A stretch of 64,000 nucleotides of DNA from Ianthella basta (GCA_964019415.1 OZ025873.1:7246234-7310233); one strand, 5' to 3'. Positions 20,909 to 32,960 are shown, counted from the stretch's first letter. The notes: a model not told the origin generated them from the sequence alone. Numbers and translations are program-made.

Positions 20909-21767
20909 CAAGTATTTCGAGTTAAAAAACTCGTGGGGCGCCAGGGCGCCCCTGAACCTCGAACTACTTGCTAGCAATTTTCCCATGTACGTTCAGTAAA
21001 TCAGATAGTTGGGGGTACAGTATTGTTGTTGGCCTGAAAGATACATCAAGACACACTAGACCGTTGGGTTTGGAAGAGTTTCAAGTCTCTAGAGCAGCCA
21101 GTCATATCCAGTGAAAGCACCCCTACCAAACTGTCAAATGTTTGCCTACTGCTTTTTGATCTATATGACATTCTGAATGAGCAATTGTTACTTTGTGCCT
21201 GGAGGAGGAGTGTGCTGGCTGAAAGGCTACCCTGTGATGACTCTATGAGCGAATCATGGCTATAATTATGTGTCATGATTCGCTGGTCTCCCATTATTGG
21301 CCTACGGGTCACTAGACTTCTGTTGTATTTAGGGCTGTACCTCGCGGGAAAACAGTTAAGTAAGCTTCCTACTATAATACTATTACTTAAACATGTTCTA
21401 GAAACACTTTTCGTTCCTTGGGTACACGGCGAAATCTAAAGACAGATGATTTTGAGCCTAGCAAACAGAAAGCGTCGAGCGCGCGGCCATTTTACAATGT
21501 CCTTCAGTGATAATTGGAGCTGTATCTCGCAGAAAAGATGTTCCTTAGGCTTTATATTAGTATCACTCTATTAACACATGTTTGTGACCACATTTCGTCC
21601 GATTCAAACACGGCGAAAGGTCATTAGAGAGGATTTAAAGCTTTGTAAAGAACGACTTGAGCGCCGCCATTTGCAATGACAGATATATATATATATATAT
21701 ATATACGAACATGAAGCCATACGAATACCTAAAAGTGAAAACAATATAGGGGCGCCTTTGGCGCCCC
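20909..21767 (+). mobile_element. Helentron-like non-autonomous element, copy 2
   Basis: Full copy with the left hairpin (CAAGTATTTCGAGTT...GAACTACTTG), two internal tandem units (GGGCTGTACCTCGCGG and GGAGCTGTATCTCGCAG), a long AT run and the right hairpin GGGGCGCC-TTT-GGCGCCCC. It is closest in sequence to the copy at 55018. Confidence 0.8.
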
Positions 21768-22129
21768 AAAAACTCATAGCATTAAAATATTGAAAACTAT
21801 GAAATTTCCACAGTACTCATGCACTATTCGCTTTACAAATGTTTGCAAATTGTCAGTGCCTGTACACAATGATGCTGCTGGAAGCGATAGAAGCAATGGA
21901 GAGCTCAGTCTTTTCATATTTCATACGAATCTGGCTCAGTGGTCAAAAGAATACATTACTTAATCATTATTTTAGCTGCATTTGCAAGCAGTGTGAGTTG
22001 AGAACAATAATTACACTCAGTTATCCAGGTGATGCCCATATGCTGTGCTGCCACTGGAAGCAACAGCGTCCAGGCAACACAAACTTTCCAGTAACCCACA
22101 GGCAATGGGAGATGGTGGAGGGATGTGAC

Positions 22130-22444
22130 TTAAACCTGATCAGAAGCATGGGAGCAACTGACCAATAAGTTCTCTGCAGATTTACTGGTGAAGACAGTTA
22201 TACCAACTGCATACCTAAGCAGAATTGATGTTACATAGGAGAGGCTGGCCTCTAGGGTCAACTCCCTACATATTAAATGGTTGATGAACTGTCTGAAGCA
22301 GCCAGCCTCGCTATCTGGCAGTGGTATATAAGCACCACAACACGACAGTCTAGTACCTTGTCTGTGTCCTTGCCTCAGCCACTTTAAAACATCAGCGTCA
22401 CGTCGACGCTCACGACAGTTTGTATGGTTACTGCTACATTTCAA
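22130..22444 (-). CDS. Unrecognised open reading frame
   Basis: The frame, open for about 100 codons to a TAA at 22130, encodes a Cys/His/Arg-rich start (CSSNHTNCRERRRDADVLKW) and a hydrophobic second half (LSYVTSILLRYAVGITVF). Upstream in the same frame it stays open to about 22490. No domain or splice support; it could be transposon-derived. Confidence 0.2.
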   Translation of the reverse strand: MKCSSNHTNCRERRRDADVLKWLRQGHRQGTRLSCCGAYIPLPDSEAGCFRQFINHLICRELTLEASLSYVTSILLRYAVGITVFTSKSAENLLVSCSHASDQV

Positions 22445-22815
22445 GTGGGTCTGAGTCCCGTCTTCACTGTCCTTGCTAGTATTATCACTATAGACGTTGT
22501 ACTCATATTCACAGTGCTCAAATCATGTTCACCGGACGGCAAATCGCTACAGAACACACGACTTTGTGTGTTCTCAATTCTGTATTGTCTTCTACGTTCC
22601 ACTTGCGATGTCACAAGAATTTCCAGAAGCAGTCTATTGGAGATGTCACTGAAAATGATGCCTTTTGGCAACTTTACCATTGAATTTCTTGGTAATGCAG
22701 CATCAGGGAAGTCTATGAATACTATACCAGTTGTTGATTGCTATCATTTGCTGAAAAAATAACTTCGCATATCAATGGTACTCCTAAATGAAATCTCCTG
22801 GCATCTCACTAGTAA

Positions 22816-22968
22816 CAAGTATTTTGAGTTCACAAAATTCATGGGGCGCCGGTTCGCCCCTGAACTCGAAGTGCTTGCTAGTAACTTCCCTGTGTAAGTT
22901 CAATAGTTCAGATAGTTGGGGATGTAGCATTGCTGATGGCCTGAAAGATACATCACGATGCCATAGAC
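22816..22968 (+). mobile_element. Helentron-like element, left-end fragment
   Basis: The first 150 bp of the family (CAAGTATTTTGAGTT..., GGGGCGCC, GAACTCGAAGTGCTTG, GATACATCACGATGCCATAGAC) with an abrupt right edge. Confidence 0.8.
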
Positions 22969-23800
22969 CGCACAGACTGCACTGCAAATAAAACCGCTAA
23001 TATAGCCGCTAACTTTGCACCTTTTTGAAACGTTACAATTTCGCTCTCTGAATGACTCTAAGAGTAAAGGTTGGCAGAATAATAAAGTATGATCTTAGCT
23101 TTATCAGAAAAGTTGATCAGCGCACCAGCAAAAGCTTGGATGACGATGTCTAACAGTGTTGAAAATGGTATACTCGCTGACATTCATAGCTAAACCGGCA
23201 TATCTTGATGATGCGTGGGACACATGTAGTTGAGCTGGTTAGGTGTAGGGAATGTAAAGCTCAGAATCGACTGAGAACTGGGGATATACATGTCTGTTTG
23301 CAGAGAAAATATAGAAAAACACCTTTTCTGTAGAAATTTTGCCACAATTCACACGTTCGAATGCAATTTTCTCTGAAACAGACTATGGTACACTTCTGTT
23401 CTTGGTCGAATATGAAGGTACATTTATTACTTAACATGATGATGCACAGCACACTCACCGAGAAGGAGCTCTAGGTATGCCGGCTTTTTATACAAAATTC
23501 CCTGAGCAACAAGCCGGCCATTGTGATGACGTCAACAAACGTCACTATAAGTTATTGAATAGCAATGTGTTAAAGCAATGTCAGGACGCGGCTTGTCAAC
23601 CAAAGTGTAGCAGATCGAGGATAGTATCTGTTATTGTTGTCAGGCCCACAGAACTGGAAGAATATGATTTAGTGAAGGTATGTTGGGGTGCATCCATGTG
23701 TGCCGCACTACATGCTGCCTAACTCATCGCACAGCCTCAATCCACGCTCTGTCTCACTCCACGCGCTGCCTAACTCCACACGCAGCCTCAGTCTGTGCGT
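22969..23800. other. Gene-free DNA with one weak frame
   Basis: A plus-strand frame 23477-23722 is open for 81 codons, but I see no motif or splice context that supports it. The last part (23735-23820) is a degenerate run of CACTCCACGCGCTGCC-like words leading into the 13-bp array. Confidence 0.35.
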
Positions 23801-23820
23801 GACCTCTCTCCATACGCTGC

Positions 23821-23909
23821 CTAACGGCTACGCCTGACGGCTACGCCTGACGGCTACGCCTGACGGCTACGCCTGACGGCTACGCCTGACGGCTACGCCT
23901 GACTACGTG
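23821..23909. repeat. 13-bp tandem array (ACGGCTACGCCTG)x6
   Basis: Six perfect copies of a 13-base unit with no variation, embedded in a longer degenerate CAC(T/G)C..CGC repeat from about 23735 to 24030. The perfect identity suggests recent expansion. Confidence 0.95.
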
Positions 23910-24446
23910 CAGCCTCTCTCCACGCGCTGTCTCACTCTACGCGCTTCGTATGTAACTCAACACGCAGTCTCATTCAACGCACTGCTTCACTCTACAAATG
24001 TTTTCTCATTCCACACGCTGTCTCGCTCCACACGTACTCAGTGCCAACTCGATAATTGCTGTAGATAAATACTGGAATACAGAGAATAACTTCATTGGGC
24101 AAAGACTGCTGTGTGAGCACTGTAGCCAAGTGCTTGTCTGTTGTGTAAGCACTCTAGTGGAGTGCTGGTCTGTGTATAAGCACTCTAACTGAGTGCTGGT
24201 CTTCTTCTCATCCTTCTTCCTTCCCTGTAATACTGCTACTGTAAAGGGTGAATGTCGGTAGCTCTGTTGCTTCTGTGATTGTGTGAGGTAGGTGTATGCA
24301 CATGATGACATCATATGACATCACTGGTGCTGTCACTGATGACATCACATACTTCTCCCTCAAAATGTGCTAATGATCAAAATTTAGTGGATATCTACAC
24401 CTTTCTCCCAAAGTAGAGGTTTCATGTTATAACTACCTGTGTGTTT

Positions 24447-24859
24447 GGGTTGCAAGAGTTTCAAATCCCCTGACCAGCAAGTTATCCAGTGAAAGCACCC
24501 TTAACAAACTGTCAAAATGCTTTGCTGGTGCTTTTTGATCTACATAACATTCTGAATGAGGAAGTACATGTTACTTTGCGCCTGGAGGAGTGTGCTGGCT
24601 AAAAAGGCTACCCAAATCGGTAATGCGATGATTCCATTGTCTCTCATAGGCAAACAGGTCATACAACGTCTGATTTATTTGGGGCTGTACCACGCAGGAG
24701 AATAGTTAGGTAAGCTTTCTATATACTACAATACTATTACTTAAGTGTGTTCTAGAAAGACTTTGCGTTCTTTGGATTCACGGCGAAATATAAAGAAAGA
24801 GGATTTTGAGCCTAACAAACAGAGACTGCGTTGAGCGTGGCCATTTTACAATGTCTGTC
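24447..24859 (+). mobile_element. Helentron-like element, internal fragment
   Basis: Matches the body of the family from GGGTTGCAAGAGTTTCAA to GCGTGGCCATTTTACAATGT. Both terminal hairpins are missing, so it is truncated on both sides. Confidence 0.8.
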
Positions 24860-24865
24860 CAGTAT

Positions 24866-25275
24866 CTGCGCTAGTTGGTCATAGAAAAAGAGCACCAGTG
24901 CAAATTACAGTGGCCCCGGGCCAGCACACGCACCATTCGCACCACCACATGTGCCAGAAAGTAAATGCGCTCAATGCCTGAAGAAAAAGACCACCAGCGC
25001 AAGTTACAGCTGGTCAGAACCTGCACCGCCGCCATTGGAGTGCACGCTGCAGCTAGCAAATGTAACTTGCCATTGAATTTCTTCCCATGCAACCTCAACC
25101 CCAGGCCACTGTAACTTGCACTGGTGCTCTTTTTCTATGACCAACTAGCACAGATACTCTACTGACACATGTGGTGGTGGCTACTGTAACTTGCACTGGT
25201 GGTCTTTTTTCTATGACCAACTGGCGCAGATATTCTACTGGCACAGGTGGTGGTGGCTGCAATATTGTAACTTAC
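24866..25275. repeat. Foldback repeat with four copies of a 45-bp arm
   Basis: The arm TTGGTCATAGAAAAAGAGCA..CAGTG at 24877 recurs as AGAAAAAGACCACCAGCGC at 24980. It returns inverted at 25100 (GCACTGGTGCTCTTTTTCTA) and 25190 (GCACTGGTGGTCTTTTTTCT). Two arms point each way, giving a nested foldback. No gene. Confidence 0.8.
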
Positions 25276-25555
25276 ACTGTGTGGTGGTGGTGGTATCTGA
25301 AAACAATAATGGCGTAATAGAGTGCTGACATACTCTATTACTACTGGCAGCAAAGTAAATAGTTGGTGTACTGGACTTACGAGTTATCAATTTCCTGATT
25401 TTATTCCCTGTTGGGACAGGAACAGAGACAAGTTCTACAGTAACCTATGGTGTAGAGCAAACACAATGCAAGATATGCAGGAAGTGACTGACCAAGCCAT
25501 CAGCATAAGTGCTATCAGTCATGCAATTTAGAATATAATAAACATTATAGCATAC

Positions 25556-27304
25556 CTGTGGACATCCAATGTCTTGGAACCAGATCCTCTGCTGCAGGGT
25601 TGCATTTTCTGAGAAACAGTCACTGCAATCATGAAGTCCACCCCCCTCTTGATCAAATTCACCAAAAAGGCCTACTCCTTTACTATCTTTAGAGTGGCAG
25701 AGGTGAAAACCATAGCGAATGCCTGACCTATCCAATGTCATGGTATCTATGGCACATTCAGCAGAGTTAGAAACTACTGTACAAATGCTTTGGCAGAATT
25801 GCTGCAGTTCTTTCACTAGATGCTCTTCAGTTATATTCGGGGGACTGAAATGAAACTGCTGCAGTCCAATCTCAATGAATGACTCTCGGTCAACAATATG
25901 AATGCGCTTTGAGCCGTGCATGCTTACAATTATGTGATGCTGTGCCATATTCTTCACTTCTGGGAACTTTTGTGGTTTGCCACAGTTTTGGATGTGCAAT
26001 TTCAGTTTTTCCAAAAAAAATGTTACAAATGTAGGGAAAAGAGGTGAAGGCAAAAAGCAATCATTCACACCTGGCACCACATCTTGAGGCCTATATGATA
26101 CCAGTAGAGGATCAACACTGAGGTGTGCAGGCTTGGGAGGTGTGCAAACAGGATTCAGACCCTTCAGAAATATGTGCTCTGACCTGCCTCCAATATGCTG
26201 CCTAATTACAAGACCCATACAAAAGCAGAGTTTCTTAAACCACTCTTGCATATCACTCCGGACAGATGTGGCTGTCGAAGTAAATAGGTCAGAAATCATG
26301 ACCAAAGGCCTCTGACTGCTGAGTTTCTGTATTTCTGCAAAAAGCTGACTCAGGACTTGGGGCTGCAGTACAACAAAAGTTTCTGGTTTTGCCAAATCAG
26401 GAAGTTCACGATAAAATATGAACCCAAAACAGTGCAAAACTTTCAGGAATTGCTCAAAATTGAGATTTTCATTGACATCTGATACTAGATAAGCCATCTT
26501 AGCCTCAACTTCAGCATATCGAACAATGGGATCATGTGGAAACGTTTGGAGCAAATCACAGTGGCGTACAAGCAACTGGCAGATAGTTTGTGGGGTACGG
26601 CGGCAGTAGAGAGAGATCTGATACAGCAGGGAGGTGTTTTCAAGGATGTTAACTTCTGGTCCATGAAGAATCCAGTACGGATGATCAACCTTAGGAAAAA
26701 CTAGCAGCCTTTCGTATGATCTTGTACTTATCACGAGCTGCTTCCTGAATGCACTCCTGTCCCTTTCTTCTTTCTGTAGACCAATCAGAAAGACATTCGG
26801 TTGTACATGCAAGTTGTCATCAAGCCCAGGCTCCTTGCAAGAGGAATAGGCATACACATCCTTCAGTGTATCCAGAATTCTCTTCAGTGCCTTCTCGTCA
26901 TCCCCCTTGTCATTTGGCACATCAAATGCAATGAAGTAGATGCAATGGACTGGTGTGACCAGCAGAGGAAGGGGATATACCTGCTGGTTAGGGATATCAA
27001 TGTAGAGCAACACATGACCCTTGTGAACTGACTTCCAGTCGCTCTTTCTGTCTATTTTCAAAGATTGAGTTTGATCAGGTGGTACATACTGCATGCAATG
27101 CATCCATTTATCCATTGGTTTTAATTGCTTATGAGCTCCTACAACTTGGGTCTGAATGGTGATGCATCTGGTAAGATTAAACTCAACGACTGGTTCAGTG
27201 ACTTGCTGCGATGAAGGGCTACTGACCTCAAGCCCACAAGTATTCTCTGCATGCAGTGGAAGATGGAGGGTGACAAATGCATTCATACATGTATACAGGT
27301 ACAT
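25556..27304 (-). CDS. ROCO-like protein with degenerate GTPase domain
   Basis: A single open exon of about 580 codons ends at a GTATGC donor (25555-25550). The intact Roc-COR exon at 43050-45688 is the guide for its domains. Every nucleotide motif is altered: QTQVVGAH (residues ~51-58) where G1 GPPCIGKT should be, DIPNQQ (~103-108) for G3 DTGGQ, and LIGLQKEE (~173-180) for G4 VGTHLD. The hydrophobic core and the COR region (ISLYCRRTPQTICQLL, HCFGFIFYRELPD) are kept. The end carries GFHLCHS..CSDC..QQRIWF, the Cys-rich tail shared with the two paralogs. Roc-COR proteins are GTP-regulated dimeric switches; this one should not bind GTP, so a scaffold or pseudo-GTPase role is inferred. The first codons (MYLY..) may be intronic and other exons exist on both sides. 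Expression is unknown. Confidence 0.7.
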
Positions 27305-28590
27305 TTTATATGAAACTGACAGTGAAAGCTCTGAAACAAGGAGGCTAGCACAGTGTCTCTCAACATTTCATGGAAATAACCTCCCTGGTATCAGGTTTCA
27401 AAGAACTCGTACACATGTCCTATGTAAACAATCGCAGCCAAGTTTTCACCTTCGTTTATTGCTTATATTTCCTGCAAATTTTGTTGGATTAAGTCCGACA
27501 AGTTCCAGAAGAATGAACAGACTCTGTTCTCTGATTCCAAGTATAATTTCTGACGACGGCGCCTTGTTACACTGAGCAATGTCACCGTTAACGAAGCCAC
27601 TGAATTGCCGGGAAATATCTTTCCGGCTGTTGGAGGAACGTTTGAAAAGAAAATGGAGAACATTGCCCTGTTCATAAACACAAGATCTAACTTTTGCATT
27701 CATGCATTGCAGGGAAGGCTAAAACTTCCTTTACGGTACATTGCTTTTGCATATGTAACTCTAAAACTATACAACCAGCAATCATCATTCAGATGTGATT
27801 AGCAAGTAAATTTCCTATAATTCGGTGTGAATCATTAATTGATTGGCACTTTCATTATTGAAATAATCTAATTGGAAATCAAAAAGTTTCACCTCAGATG
27901 AAGTCAAGCAACTGCACAAAATTCTATCTAGTTCTGCTCTGAATGGCTGAACAGAGCCAAACTTGGGATATAGAATCTAAAGACGTGTGCAGAAATCTAT
28001 GGCAGGCCACCTCCATATCTGCTTGCACTGTGGAAATATTCCCTCTTCATTTAAAAGTTATGAGTTTTGCGATAACTTAAGTGCGATTGCGTTTTTACAG
28101 GTGGCCTGGAATACATTTCTGCGCATAGTTGTGTACTTCAAGGCGAAGGCAACCGCATTTGAAATGTTCACAACGCTTCAGACTAGATAGCCCAGCAACA
28201 CCTTGGTGTCACACACTAGTATGCTAGGGGATCAACCTGCACAAGACCTCGTGCCTTCTATCCTACTGAACGCCAAGAACTACTTCTGTAACGCACTGCC
28301 AACTACACGGCAAGCTTTACAACTAAAGCGTTCGCTTGCAAGAAGCCGAAGTTTGGAAAACTCCATGCATACTGATTAGTAAGCCGAAATAGTTGTGGTT
28401 TTCACACCTCATTTCACACCCGTCACCCAAGGAACGTGTATAACATACGTATGTTTACATTCTTGCGCAGCTGATTGCTACAATCCACCGCTTCCAGCAG
28501 GAGTATCCCTAACTTCATCGGCTAGCTGCTAGCTTCTGGAAGTTGGGATATGCCTGCCTGGACGAGTAGCAGCTGCAGAAATATTGTTCT
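27305..28590. other. Intergenic or intronic DNA
   Basis: Short frames on both strands between 27440 and 27800 overlap each other and have no recognisable motif. No repeats seen. Confidence 0.4.
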
Positions 28591-30160
28591 ATGCCAAAAG
28601 TCAAGGGTGAGAAGAGACGCTCTCACCTTGCGAGCATAAGCAGTCAAGGGCACGTTACCTGCAGAGTAGGCCTAGCCACTAGATCATCAGAGGACTTCGT
28701 ACTGCCGTCAGACTGGATCGTCAAAGAAGTCTGCAGCGGTTCAACTACTAAGCTGAGGCTGAGCTCTGGATGATTCTTCAAGAGCTTGCTGGACGTTCAG
28801 GAGTTCCTCGCACTTCCTCAAATGGCAGTTATGGAAACGGGTGATCCAGACGTTCCTTCTGCTTCATCTGTAGACGAATTGGGTCAGAGTACATCCAACA
28901 CCAAGAAAGGGCCGCAGACTGGAAGCTATCCTGGAAGAATCTACTACCAGCATCGGCAGTCAGCTGGAACAGCCAAAAAACTGCCTATTCTTCACTGAGC
29001 TAAAAGCACTCACCCAATTTGTACAAGAGGTGTCTGCTCAAAGGAAGTGCTCGACAGAGGATTGTCTAGGTAGTCTTATGCCAGTGTCTGTAGACAGACT
29101 GGATCTCGGTGGAGGTGCCCGTATCCAATTCGCCTGTTCCGGATGCACATGCAACAACCTGACCTTCAACACTTCAACGTTTGTGCTGGATTCGAGGCGG
29201 TATGTCGCATCGTTGTCTCTTGCACTTGCATTTCTGCTGACTGGCCACACACATTCAGGATACCATAAGACCTTAGGTTGTGCCATGGGCATCCCGGTCC
29301 TTCGTCGCAGGAGCATTTTTGCAGTTCTTAAGGATGCCTATCAACACATACAGGAGATGTTGCAGGGCATGTGTGATGGTGCCAAGGAAGCAATGAAGGC
29401 ACTCCCAGCAGCACAGCTTGGAAGCTGGCAGAATGCTGTGACAACTGCTGATGCATGCTGGCTGACAAGGGGTCATTTCAGCCAGAATTGTACCTTCATT
29501 ATCAAGAACTACCTGACCAACACCATTTTATGGTATGGCCACGTGTCCATGCGTGTCAATGATGACGTCATTGAGGAGCCATTGTACCCTGGTACATCCA
29601 AGTCAGCAGAGGGGTTCCTGGCAGAGAAGGTTTTCAAGCAGGCACATGATGAGGGTTGCCAGGTGTCGGTGAACTGGCAGGATGGTGACTCGTCATCTGC
29701 AAAGGTCATTCTTTCGTCTTATCCATCTGCACAGATCATGCACTGTGCTGGTCATGTTGGGCGAGCTCATTCACCCCAACTGAATGAGCTGAAGGCAAAG
29801 AAGACGTTTATGAAAGCATACAAGGACAAGCATGCTAAGTAACATCCAGCCGTCACGTCTGTCACTTGCTGCTGTGCAGCGGGAAAACACAGGGCAGGAT
29901 GTGGCTGTGCTACTGGGTTTCATCAGGAATGCCCGAATTAGCCACTTCCTCATGTGCATTCAAGTAGAGAAAGACCATACCAATTATGCACGACGGATGA
30001 GGGAACTTGGTCAGTACCATGCGAGGGGCATTCACAGTTGGAGTGGTGGGCAGTGCTGAAAGTTCTTTGCCATTCATTCCCGAATTTCAGTTCGTGACTG
30101 CCCACTAAATACGAGCTCCGAACTGACAATGTATCAACAGTGTACCATATTTCAAATAAC
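28591..30160 (+). pseudogene. Mutator-like transposase relic
   Basis: The central frame 29030-29842 (270 codons, TAA) has a Cys-rich lead (CSGCTCNNLTF), TTADACWLTRGHFSQNCT where autonomous Mutator-like transposases have a DGTW.KRG motif, and VNWQDGDSSSAKVI matching their catalytic DGD segment. After the stop, homology continues in other frames: CGCATGF, then GFIRNARISHFLM, ARRMRELGQYHARGIHSW and a GG.C..F motif. Upstream frames at 28591 and 28786 look like the N-terminus (KGEKRRSHLASISS). At least three frame breaks and the Asp-Gly to Asp-Ala change in the first catalytic motif make it dead. Domestication is unlikely given these breaks. Confidence 0.65.
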
Positions 30161-30168
30161 ACAAATTT

Positions 30169-30956
30169 CTATTCTGTGTGTTTGCTGTGTATTAGTGAGC
30201 CGTGCTGAAGGTCAGTAAAATCATAATTATAATTTGTAGATCTAATGCAGACCAGCAGCTTCTCGCCTTTGCATAGGGCTGGTGCATCTTTAATAGCAGG
30301 CCATTTAGCCTGGTAAAGGTCTTGGTAAATGACTGCGTAGACCTAGACGAATATGCAAACAAGAGAATATTATATTATTATTACGAATGTACTTCGTATA
30401 CATGTGTTATTCGCATCATAAAATTTGTACACACACGCGTATTAGAACAGTTCCGTTTTAATAAATACTATTTCAATTATGTACCATGCTGCCTTCAGGG
30501 TCGGGTTTGGGCACCGTGTCCTGCTCTTTAGGAAAGCGCACCCTGTCAACCTCTTTTATCACCGCTGGAAAAACATAGATGGGCTGGGTCCCTTCGAAAT
30601 GTCTAGCCCCAACCTTCCCACCATACTGAAAGGAAGGGAAAGATCGCGTATTTGATTCCAGCCACGTAAGTATTCCTCATATATACACAAAACTCACCCT
30701 AAGAATGCCATACAAGTGGCGGTACACTGTGGACCGCCCTGCCCGCCCAGTAGCCTTGCTGTTAGCCATCTTCAGTACAGCAAGTAGGCCTTGTGGCGCG
30801 CTGTCAAAGCTGATAGGGAAGCCATCAATTATGGATAAAATCGTTCATACTCCGTACACACAGTCCAGACTGAGCAGGTACTTACCCATTATCCACAAGC
30901 TTAGCATGTAGAAGGCCAATGGACTCCTCTAAAGTCAACCTGGCAGCCTCAGCCAT
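30169..30956 (-). CDS. Unrecognised four-exon gene
   Basis: Exons 30886-30956, 30698-30809, 30493-30625 and 30169-30332 join in frame to about 159 residues from ATG (MAEAARLTLEESIGLLHAKL) to TAG. Intron 1 is GTAAGT...CTATCAG, intron 2 GTGAGT...CTTTCAG, and intron 3 must use GC (GAAG|GCAGCA...GCAG) to stay in frame, or exon 3 could end at a nearby ATG|GTACAT with a different end. Phases 2, 0 and 1 all match. The product has a Gly/Tyr-rich centre (TVYRHLYGILRYGGKVGARH) and a mixed C-terminus (YQDLYQAKWPAIKDAP). I recognise no family. It lies tail-on to the Mutator relic, which may have cut off further exons. Confidence 0.55.
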
Positions 30957-31720
30957 ATCTCTTGCCAGTCATGCAGCAATTACATTGTAGACCATCAATT
31001 AATTAGTTATTACTTGAAACTTCGCACGGTTTTCATTATTTTGTTTCTTTCATAAAATATGCAGGCAAGTAATGACCGTTGCAAAACTTCAGATATATAA
31101 CTTAGACCCATAGTCAAACCTCTGTACCAAAAATGGTGCAGGTTTGATTTTGTCGCTTGAGCATTCCCTACCACCTTAAACTAATCCCATCCAACTTTTG
31201 TTTCACTTTCGTCAATGTTCATGCCTTGTAACTCTTCAAAGGAACTGACAATCAGTGATGCATGCATGGAAAGGCTAGATATAACTTATTTTGTATGCAA
31301 CACGAGCCACTGACGTGCCTCTACCAGAGAACACTGAAAGCCAGTACTTTCCTTTTGCAAACACTCGTAGCTGGCCTCCCTTAGGGGCCAGGTCTCGTGA
31401 TGTCCTTGTGAAATTTCCTAAAATGGCTGACAGCAATAGCTATGGCACATTGTGCTATTTGGTACTTGTGCTTGAACAATTTGATCAAGGCTGGGTGGTA
31501 AGGCTTGTTTCCATCCTTAGGTACATACCTAGCTGCCACATATGAAATTTTGGAATGATTTCTGTCCTAAGAGCCATCGGATCACGTGCACATCACATGA
31601 CATTGCATGTGTACCCATGGCAACAGAGGAATTCACACCTTTAGGTGACAATTTCTCTTATGTAAACAAAACTGGAAATGTCCCACATGGTAGTCTTTGC
31701 TGATTAACCCTTTAGCTGAG
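30957..31720. other. Gene-free DNA
   Basis: Probably promoter and upstream region of the minus-strand four-exon gene; one weak plus frame (31291-31545) is not supported. Confidence 0.35.
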
Positions 31721-31721
31721 G

Positions 31722-32200
31722 ATGATGAATAAAATGGTCATGAATTGGTCTGGTTTGCCGCTGCCTGAACATCAAGACAGCGTTAAGAAGCTTCCTCACT
31801 CATGTCAAGGTCCCAACCCCCCAGGAAGAACAGAAGCATGTGGTGTACAGGGTTTCCCTGTGAGTGTGGCTCAGTATACATCGGAGAGACAGGAAGACAG
31901 GAAGACAGATGAAGAAAGCCGTATTGAAAGCTGAGCCAAACAATGCCATTGTGACACATGTGTGGAACACAGGACACAAGATACAATGGAATGAGTCGGC
32001 GTGTGTGGACTGGGATGTGGACTGGTACAGAAGGAGAGTCAAAGAAGCACTACACATTAAGAACACCTCCAATGCCATGAACTCAGACCCTTTGTTTGTC
32101 GCTGAATCCTTGCTGGGCTGCCTCAAGGTCGCCCCCCTTCCCTCCCCCCCCCCCCCTACAATAGTGACAGGCACTGATGGCGTCATGACTACAATTTCAA
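31722..32200 (+). pseudogene. Penelope-like element relic (GIY-YIG endonuclease end)
   Basis: Across two frames the DNA encodes VKVPTPQEEQKHVVYRV, CECGSVYIGETGRQ (the GIY-YIG signature with its Arg) and NNAIVTHVWNTGHKIQWNES followed by DWYRRRVKEALHIK. This is the C-terminal endonuclease typical of Penelope-like retroelements. A one-base frame change within PCECG interrupts it and the reverse transcriptase is absent. A ribozyme-like motif associated with such elements lies 700 bp downstream at 32899. Confidence 0.75.
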
Positions 32201-32206
32201 TTTATT

Positions 32207-32700
32207 GACATGAGCTGAAGGCCCGCCCTACGGGCAGGTTCCAGCTTATCGCAAGCCAGTGAGTTGGTACCTTGCCAGTTTTGAACTATCTGCACAGGTA
32301 GCAACGGAAGCTGGCTGCTATAACGACGGTAGAGTTTAATTCGAACGTTTGCCGACAACGAATAAGATCTTCCGTAACCGAAAGTCCCAGAAACCAATAA
32401 TTAAAAATGGCGTCTCAGCCCGCGGGAAAAAAGGAGGCGCTTTCTTCGGCTGCAGGGCAGCTAGGTGAACGGCACCCCTCTAAGCTCATGTCCCCCCACC
32501 CCCTTAACTGGCATGGCTCGTATCAAGTACGCCAATGACCGGTAGTTGAAGGGCCGGTCGATAATGTTAAAATTGGCGTATTGGCCCGTGGAGAATTGAT
32601 GAAGAACATCTCCCTTTTCGGCCGCAAGGCAGCTAGGCGAACGGCACCCCGCTAAGAACATGTCCCCCGAGTCCCTCCACTGGCACGGAGCGTTTCGGGC
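32207..32700. repeat. Hairpin-headed repeat with a 175-bp tandem duplication
   Basis: It begins with the hairpin AGCTGAAGGCCCGCCCTACGGG...TTCCAGCT (32213-32246), like the one at 38058-38088. Inside, a segment starting CGGC.GCA.GGCAGCTAGG.GAACGGCACCCC is present at 32446 and again at 32620. The minus strand repeats a GCRSPSC peptide, but no domain is recognised. Confidence 0.6.
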
Positions 32701-32799
32701 CGATTCCCGGGAAGGCGCCGATTTTATGGCTGAACAAACATACATCCAAATTCTAGATCCCGTGAATTATAGTAGGATTAAATTCATTTATTAATTTTA

Positions 32800-32960
32800 T
32801 TCATACACATCAGGTCCTGTCCCTTGTGCACTTGCCATCCCCTATTTATTCTGCTGTTGCCTTTTATCTTGCATGATCTGTTTTGTACTCTTGTGCAACT
32901 GAAGAAGGCCCTTTTGGGGGCCGAAACGTTTTGCCTTTTGGTAAAAAGTGTACCACGTGT
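32800..32960 (+). other. Hammerhead-core-like motif
   Basis: CTGAAGA (32899-32905), a GGCCC..GGGCC stem and GAAAC (32923-32927) reproduce the CUGANGA-stem II-GAAA core of hammerhead ribozymes. The same pattern is at 47315-47340. I cannot fold stems I and III, so activity is not claimed. Confidence 0.35.

Noticed and set aside
23821..23909. CRISPR-like array
   Set aside because: The 13-bp units are head to tail with no spacers, and the genome is eukaryotic.
25159..25353. Minus-strand frame ahead of the ROCO-like exon
   Set aside because: It lies in the foldback repeat and has no coding signature.
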